Assembly (NCBI GenBank): GCA_009929795.1
Contig: RZZR01000008.1
Location: 1-41,750 of the forward strand
DNA from: Deltaproteobacteria bacterium
GTDB lineage: Bacteria; Desulfobacterota; Desulfovibrionia; Desulfovibrionales; Desulfomicrobiaceae
Reading direction: 5' to 3'
DNA length: 41,750 bases
In this document: positions 37,709-41,750 of the stretch, piece after piece
Layout: each line of letters begins with the position of its first letter
Numbering within the stretch: position 1 is the first letter of the stretch
The notes under the pieces: generated by a model
What the model was told of the DNA's origin: nothing
Databases searched by the model: none
The model's input: the letters and a program-made list of their open reading frames with translations, nothing else
Program-made: the position numbers and the translations under genes

Positions 37709-38926
37709 TCAGGGCTGATAGCCGGTTTCGCTGTGCTGACTGAGGTCCAGACCGGCCTCTTCCTGGTCTTCGCCGACCCGCAGGCCCATGACGGCCTTGA
37801 TAACCACGAGAATGATCCAGGTCACGACAAAGGCGAATACGCAGGTGGCCACGACGGACACGAATTGGATCCAGAGCTGGCCGGAGTTGCCGTAGAACAG
37901 GCCGTCGGCCCCGGCCGGGTTCACGGCCGTGGTGGCGAAGAGCCCCGTGGCCAGGGCACCCCAGATGCCGCCTATCCCATGGATGCCGATGACGTCCAGA
38001 CTGTCGTCATAGCCGAACTTCGGCTTGAGGGTCACGGCGGCGTAGCAGGCCATCCCGGCCACAAGGCCGATGATGACCGCGGGGCCAACGGAGACAAACC
38101 CAGCGGCCGGGGTGATGGCCACCAGCCCGGCCACGGCGCCGCTGGCCGCGCCCAGGGTGGTGGGCTTGCCGTGCAGCCACCATTCGCCCAGGGTCCAGGA
38201 GATCATGGCCGCGCTGGCCGCCATGTGGGTGGTGACGAAGGCACTGGCGGCCAGCGCGTCGGCGGCCAGGGCGCTGCCGGCGTTGAACCCGAACCAGCCG
38301 AACCAGAGGATGGCCGCTCCGGTGATGGTCATGGGCAGGTTGTGAGGGATGATGGACCGTTTTCCGTATCCCCGGCGACGACCGATGACCAGGACTGCGG
38401 CCAGGGCCGCGCTGGCCGAGCTCATGTGGACCACGGCCCCGCCTGCGAAGTCCAGGGCGCCCATGGCCCCCATCCAGCCGCCGCCCCAGACCCAATGACA
38501 TAGGGGAGCGTAGACCAGGGTGGACCAGAGGATGATGAAGACGATGAATGAACTGAATTTCATCCGTTCGGCAAAGGCGCCGGTGATGAGGGCCGGAGTG
38601 ATGATGGCGAACATGCATTGGAAGATCATGAAGGCCATGTGAGGCATGTTCGTGGCGATGCTTTCGTGGGGCTCCATGCCCACGCCGGCTAGGCCGAGAA
38701 ACTCGAATCCCCCGATGAGCCCTCCGATGTCCGGGCCGAAGGACAGGCTGTAGCCCCAGAGCATCCAGACCAGCGAGATGACCCCGATGGCGAAGAAGCT
38801 CTGCATGATGGTTCCGAGGACGTTCTTGGAGCGAGCCATGCCGCCGTAGAACAGGGCCAGTCCGGGGGTCATGAACATGACCAGGGCGGACGAAACGAGA
38901 ATGAAAATCGTGTCGGTTGGGTTCAC
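37709..38926 (-). CDS. amtB: Ammonium transporter AmtB
   Basis: Trimeric inner-membrane ammonium channel with 11 predicted helices. The 405-aa product has no cleaved signal obvious but begins with a periplasmic helix (IFILVSSALVMFMTPGLALFYGG), contains the twin pore histidines in GGAVVHMSSASAALAA and GIHGIGGIWGAL, and ends with a short cytoplasmic tail. The start is GTG at 38926, supported by AAAGGAGG six bases upstream. It heads the nitrogen operon and is blocked by the P-II protein encoded next. Confidence 0.96.
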   Translation of the reverse strand: MNPTDTIFILVSSALVMFMTPGLALFYGGMARSKNVLGTIMQSFFAIGVISLVWMLWGYSLSFGPDIGGLIGGFEFLGLAGVGMEPHESIATNMPHMAFMIFQCMFAIITPALITGAFAERMKFSSFIVFIILWSTLVYAPLCHWVWGGGWMGAMGALDFAGGAVVHMSSASAALAAVLVIGRRRGYGKRSIIPHNLPMTITGAAILWFGWFGFNAGSALAADALAASAFVTTHMAASAAMISWTLGEWWLHGKPTTLGAASGAVAGLVAITPAAGFVSVGPAVIIGLVAGMACYAAVTLKPKFGYDDSLDVIGIHGIGGIWGALATGLFATTAVNPAGADGLFYGNSGQLWIQFVSVVATCVFAFVVTWIILVVIKAVMGLRVGEDQEEAGLDLSQHSETGYQP

Positions 38927-38956
38927 TGGACACCTCCTTTAAGGATTTACCGAAAA

Positions 38957-38971
38957 GCAAAGGCGGTGCCG
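38957..38971 (-). promoter_or_regulatory. Sigma-54 promoter of amtB-glnB-glnD
   Basis: The minus strand reads CGGCACCGCCTTTGC, which has the GG-N10-GC spacing of the -24/-12 consensus (TGGCAC-N5-TTGC) with one mismatch. It ends 31 bases before the amtB start codon, the right distance for a short leader. A perfect 12-bp palindrome AACTGGCCAGTT (39008-39019) lies upstream and could be an activator site; that is weak. Confidence 0.85.
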
Positions 38972-39132
38972 AAAAAAATAGTTGTTGAATTTCGATAAGT
39001 TATATCTAACTGGCCAGTTCTTGAGGCCAGAGGTGGATCGAAAGAGAGCGGAATCGGGGAATAATTGTTTGTTTTTGTCAAAAACAGTCAATAATCGCTA
39101 AGTGAAATTTTCGATTTTGACAAAAGTGATGA

Positions 39133-39408
39133 TCAACAGCAGGACGTGGATCGGGTCCAAGGCAGCCATTGACGGATGATCAGGGCCGCGCAGCCCGTGC
39201 CAGGGGTGACGGTCACGGCCCGGGTCGGGCAATTCAAAGCGCAGGCCCCGCATTCCATGCAGGCGTTGCGGTCGAGGATTTCGGCCTTGGCCTCGGCCTT
39301 CCGGAAGACCCCTCTCGGGCAGACTTGGGTGCACAGGCCGCAGCCAACACAGAGAGAGGGATCGAAGTCCAGGGTGACGACATTGTCCAGATGGCGAAAG
39401 GTGTTCAT
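39133..39408 (-). CDS. hgcB: Mercury methylation ferredoxin HgcB
   Basis: Supplies electrons to the corrinoid of HgcA and probably carries Hg(II) in the methylation of mercury. The 91-aa product has two [4Fe-4S] motifs, CVGCGLCTQVCP (Cys20-30) and CMECGACALNCP (Cys50-60). It also has an extra Cys73 and a C-terminal Cys90-Cys91 pair. This combination, two clusters with CMECGAC plus a lone Cys and a terminal Cys pair, is the signature of HgcB and not of ordinary 2[4Fe-4S] ferredoxins. The ATG at 39408 overlaps the hgcA stop in an ATGA junction; a longer in-frame start at 39579 lies inside hgcA and is rejected. Confidence 0.95.
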   Translation of the reverse strand: MNTFRHLDNVVTLDFDPSLCVGCGLCTQVCPRGVFRKAEAKAEILDRNACMECGACALNCPTRAVTVTPGTGCAALIIRQWLPWTRSTSCC

Positions 39409-40550
39409 TGCATGCTCCAGCCGATCAGACCCCAGGCCGCGAGGGCCAGGGCAATAAGTCCTCCGGCTCCGATGAAGGGTATTGCCCGGCGCATTTCCCG
39501 CTCCACACCGGAAGGGGAGGTGAAGGTGGTGGACCCGGTGAAGCTGAGGGCCTGCCAGGACCCCAGGGCCGTGGCCCACAGCCCGAGGCCAAGTCGATAC
39601 TGGATAGGAAGTCCGGGAATCGGACTCTGGAGGACGATCCAGACCAGGGCGGACAGAAGGGCCCCGTTCACGGAGAAATGGCGAAGGGGCATGAAAGGCA
39701 GGAGTAGGGGGACGAGCACGGTCCCGCCCACGATTCCGGCAAGACTAGCGGTCAGAACAGGATTCAACCGAGACCACCAGAGCCCGAAGGGACCGGGGAG
39801 AATGGCGGCCAGAAGGAGCAGGGCCAGGAGCAGAAGGGCCAGGAATTTCCAGAGGAGAACCAGTTCCACCGGAATGAGCACGGCCCGTTCGCGAAGGCCG
39901 AAACTGGTCGCGCGCATGGCGGGAAAGGCCCGCATCCCGCCGTCCAGAAAGGACGGGAGGTCCTCGGCCCGGACCGGTCCGAACACGGCATCGAATCCCG
40001 TGGCCCGTCTGATGTCGGCGGCCCGGACCCCGTTGGCCGAGAGTTGGGGAAGGATGAGCATGCGGTTGGATACAACCCGATCCAGGCTCGAGGAGCGAAT
40101 GATCTCGGAGACGGTCCCGGAACTGAACAGGCCCTTGCCTCCGGCGCACCAGACGTTGATGCCCCTGGTATCGGTGACGAGAATCCATGCGTTCCGCCCT
40201 TGGAGGGAGAAACGGAGGGTATCGAAGGAGAGCTTGTAATTGGCCGTCACCAGGACCGGGGATTCGGGGTGGGGATTGCCGACGGCGTAGAGACCGGGGG
40301 GCACTGCGTAGAGATCACGTGACAGTCCGAGGCGGACCCGACAGGTGCCCACACGGTCGGTCCACGTCGGCCGGGTACGGACCACGGGCACCCGTCCGGC
40401 CGGGGTGTCGACAAAGGAGGCCACAAAGGGCTCGATTCGGTATCCGGGCCTCTCGTCGGCTCCCGCCCGGGGGGCCGGTTTTGGGCCTCAGCAGGGCTGT
40501 CGGGCCGAAGCATCGCAGCTTTGTCCCACGGTCAAGGGTTGAAGAGTCAT
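39405..40550 (-). CDS. hgcA: Mercury methylation corrinoid protein HgcA, with in-frame TGA (possible selenocysteine)
   Basis: Membrane-bound corrinoid protein that transfers a methyl group to Hg(II). The cap-helix motif NVWCAGGK is intact (Cys135 in the long form, Cys93 counted from GTG 40424), and five membrane segments fill the C-terminal half. A standard reading starts at GTG 40424 (339 aa). However, the same frame continues upstream through ERPGYRIEPFVASFVDTPAG-type sequence that looks like genuine HgcA, to an ATG at 40550 with AAGGA seven bases upstream. It is interrupted only by TGA at 40490-40488 (codon 21), in the context Gln-Pro-Cys-TGA-Gly-Pro-Lys-Pro. Read as selenocysteine, the protein is 381 aa. 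If TGA is a true stop, translation must restart at the GTG without a visible Shine-Dalgarno. It lies in an operon with arsR and a Cys-rich redox-type gene. Confidence 0.93.
40458..40490 (-). promoter_or_regulatory. Candidate bacterial SECIS hairpin behind the hgcA TGA
   Basis: After the TGA (40490-40488) the RNA can form a GGC/GCC stem (extendable by one C-G pair), a CC/A internal loop, a CCC/GGG stem and a GGGC apical loop (40476-40458). The stem starts 11 bases and the loop 19 bases after the TGA, and the loop opens with G, all within the usual description of bacterial SECIS elements. The region is very GC-rich, so a chance hairpin is possible. Confidence 0.4.
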
Positions 40551-40613
40551 GATTCGTTCCTTGGTTTGATGCTTCCGTGCCGCAACGGCCGAAACGGCGT
40601 CCCGGGGTTTCGG

Positions 40614-41099
40614 CTATGATCCGGAAGGAAGACGGTGGGAGCCATGGGCGGTCTCGTCCAATATCTGGGCGGCCATTTCCGCTGTCCGGCCGGTGAAGAC
40701 CAGGCATTTTTCTCCCAACTTGTTGGCGCGGAAAAAGGCCTGCCCCTCTACAGTTCCAAGGTCGCAGCCAAGCAAGACCCGGCAGTCCCGGGATCCGAAC
40801 TCGGACTCGAATGCCCTGACCAACCCTTGGGTCGCTGCGTACATTGAGTTCACGTCCCGTGCATGCCCAGTCCGTCCCAGGGACAGACCCAGACCCATGA
40901 TTCCTCCGGTCAGGGCTCCGCACGGCCCGCAGGTCCGGCTCAGCCCCGAACAGAAACCCGTGGCCACCTTGGGGATCAGGTCGGACTTGATGTTCAGGGA
41001 CTCGGCAAGGGCCAGGAGGACACTTTCGGCGCAATACAGGCCGGAGGTGAACAATTCTTCCGCCCTCCGGCGTATATCATGTGGGGGAGCAGGTGTCAT
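40614..41099 (-). CDS. C_GCAxxG_C_C family putative redox protein
   Basis: The 161-aa product has the spaced cysteines and glycines of the C_GCAxxG_C_C family: YCAESVLLALAE near the N-terminus, GFCSGLSRTCGPCGALTGG in the middle and single Cys residues in DCRVLLGCDLG and KCLVFTG. The family is thought to be redox or metal related but has no firmly assigned reaction. No signal peptide or membrane segment is seen, so it should be cytoplasmic. The ATG at 41099 has GAGGAG eight bases upstream; a longer frame to 41216 overlaps arsR and is not supported. It lies 47 bases after arsR and 63 bases before hgcA, so a role tied to metal or thiol chemistry with HgcAB is plausible but inferred. Confidence 0.85.
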   Translation of the reverse strand: MTPAPPHDIRRRAEELFTSGLYCAESVLLALAESLNIKSDLIPKVATGFCSGLSRTCGPCGALTGGIMGLGLSLGRTGHARDVNSMYAATQGLVRAFESEFGSRDCRVLLGCDLGTVEGQAFFRANKLGEKCLVFTGRTAEMAAQILDETAHGSHRLPSGS

Positions 41100-41146
41100 A
41101 TCATATCTCCTCGTGTCGTTTGTTGCCGCAGCCATGCAAACAGTGT

Positions 41147-41443
41147 TCATGAAATGTCTTCCAGCAAGGTTTCGAGCAGGGCCTTCAGGCGTTTCAGCCT
41201 GTTTTTGTCGACGCAATAGCAGATCCTGGGCCCTTCGATTTCTCCACGGATGAGCCCTGCCGTGCGCAACTGCTTGAGATGCTGGCTGGTCGTGGACTGG
41301 GCCAGGGGGATGACCTCGACGATCCTCCCGCAGACACAGGAATCCGTTTCCAGAAGGTGTTCGAGGATGGCCACCCGGGCGGGGTGGGCCAGGGCCTTGG
41401 TCAGGGCGGCCAGTTCGGTCTGTTCGGGAGGTGTCAGCTTCAT
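41147..41443 (-). CDS. ArsR/SmtB family metalloregulator
   Basis: Winged-helix transcriptional repressor of 98 aa. It has the ArsR helix-turn-helix ([19 protein letters not shown]) and a Cys pair in the alpha-3 position ([10 protein letters not shown]), matching the ELCVCDL-type thiol metal site of ArsR, plus a CYC pair in the wing (RICYCVD). Thiol-rich sites of this sort sense As(III), Sb(III), or similar soft metals; which metal is sensed here is unknown. It is first in the operon with the redox-type gene and hgcAB and probably represses its own promoter through the inverted repeat over its start. Confidence 0.92.
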   Translation of the reverse strand: MKLTPPEQTELAALTKALAHPARVAILEHLLETDSCVCGRIVEVIPLAQSTTSQHLKQLRTAGLIRGEIEGPRICYCVDKNRLKRLKALLETLLEDIS

Positions 41444-41467
41444 CGTTGATCGTCGAAATACGATGAA
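41439..41467 (-). promoter_or_regulatory. Candidate ArsR operator (inverted repeat) over the arsR -10 and start codon
   Basis: TTCATCGT (41439-41446) and ACGATGAA (41460-41467) are perfect reverse complements around a 13-base spacer. The repeat spans from the -10 region to the start codon of arsR, a position suited to repression. Confidence 0.45.
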
Positions 41468-41484
41468 TAGCGAAAGGACGTCAA
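41457..41484 (-). promoter_or_regulatory. Candidate promoter of the arsR-hgcAB operon
   Basis: On the minus strand TTGACG (41479-41484), 16-base spacer, CGTATT (41457-41462). The -35 is good and the -10 is weak. The expected transcript start lies only about 8-10 bases before the arsR ATG. Confidence 0.4.
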
Positions 41485-41535
41485 GGCCGAAGTATGGGTT
41501 TTGAAAAGGGCGGGATGGAACGGGCCGTGATCGGC

Positions 41536-41750
41536 CTAGGGCTGGCGGGCCCAGAAGTCGTGAGCGATGGCCCTGAAGCTCTCGGAATCCCGAAGGCGGG
41601 CCAGGGTGTCCCAGATTTTGAATGCCAGATCCGGATGGTTTTCGACCAGGAAAAAGGACAGCATGAGGTAGTAGGGCTTTTCGGAGATTGGGATCGGGGC
41701 CTTTTTCAGGCTGTTTCGGAATCTCGAGTCCGAGGTTAGGACGTGGTCGG
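41536..41750 (-). CDS. Periplasmic solute-binding protein, 3' end only
   Basis: Seventy-one C-terminal codons run from the window edge to a TAG at 41536-41538; the 5' part is outside. The sequence [20 protein letters not shown] followed by an amphipathic helix and [10 protein letters not shown] resembles the C-terminal lobe of SBP_bac_3-type periplasmic binding proteins common in Desulfovibrionales. Substrate is unknown. It is on the same strand as arsR, 93 bases upstream, and may or may not share transcription. Confidence 0.6.
   Translation of the reverse strand, partial: DHVLTSDSRFRNSLKKAPIPISEKPYYLMLSFFLVENHPDLAFKIWDTLARLRDSESFRAIAHDFWARQP

Noticed and set aside
39008-39019. Perfect 12-bp palindrome AACTGGCCAGTT upstream of amtB as an NtrC site
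   Set aside because: It does not match the NtrC consensus I know, so it is mentioned only beside the promoter and not called as a feature.
39409-39579. Longer hgcB start at 39579
   Set aside because: It lies entirely inside hgcA and has no ferredoxin-like sequence; ATG 39408 overlaps the hgcA stop as expected.
40247-40513. Alternative hgcA N-terminus from ATG 40513 through a frameshift
   Set aside because: It would need a one-base shift in a G/C run, whereas ATG 40550 is already in the hgcA frame with a good Shine-Dalgarno; the in-frame TGA is the simpler problem to explain.

Overview
The window looks like a chromosomal segment of a GC-rich, Gram-negative, anaerobic sulfate-reducer-like member of the Desulfovibrionales (Desulfobacterota). 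This is inferred from the gene order kdsA-kdsC-lptC-lptA-lptB-rpoN-hpf-ptsN-rapZ-PTS, from a Mn-type pyrophosphatase, from futalosine-route menaquinone synthesis (mqnA), and from an hgcAB mercury-methylation pair. No rRNA, tRNA, insertion sequence or CRISPR array was seen.

Layout. 1-345 holds no confident gene. 346-1715 (minus) is purQ-tadA, translationally coupled. 1813-12000 (plus) is a long envelope and regulation run: pyrG (with a candidate attenuator leader), kdsA, kdsC, lptC, lptA, lptB, rpoN, hpf, ptsN, rapZ, then mannose-type PTS IIA, IIB and IIC. IIC is split by a 9-T homopolymer frameshift. 12086-15504 is ppaC and tatD (plus), convergent with adk-mqnA (minus). 15663-17954 is a hypothetical gene and an MscS channel fused to a cyclic-nucleotide-binding domain. 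17963-20323 (minus) is a phosphohexomutase, a TPM-like membrane-anchored protein and rnhA. 20458-22415 is hflKC. 22524-24678 (minus) is a ZIP transporter and a DUF401 permease. 24947-27838 is an orphan Cache-HAMP-PAS hybrid histidine kinase. 27831-31498 (minus) is an MFS transporter followed by two secreted proteins. 31738-34715 is a pair of large exported proteins in a less GC-rich island. 34889-38926 (minus) is amtB-glnB-glnD behind a clear sigma-54 promoter. 39133-41443 (minus) is arsR, a C_GCAxxG_C_C protein, hgcA and hgcB. The right edge carries the 3' end of a periplasmic binding protein gene.

How the parts fit. The left half builds and exports lipopolysaccharide (KDO synthesis by KdsA/KdsC; transport by LptABC) and sits next to sigma-54, ribosome hibernation and PTS-Ntr functions. 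Sigma-54 from rpoN would serve the amtB promoter at 38957-38971. AmtB, P-II and GlnD form one nitrogen-sensing unit.

The most striking observation is in hgcA. A well-placed Shine-Dalgarno and ATG lie 42 codons upstream of the first start codon a standard gene finder would accept. The intervening frame is open except for one TGA at codon 21, directly after a Cys codon (Cys-TGA-Gly-Pro). A hairpin with the spacing of a bacterial SECIS follows. This HgcA may therefore be a selenoprotein, encoded in an ArsR-controlled operon together with a Cys-rich putative redox protein.
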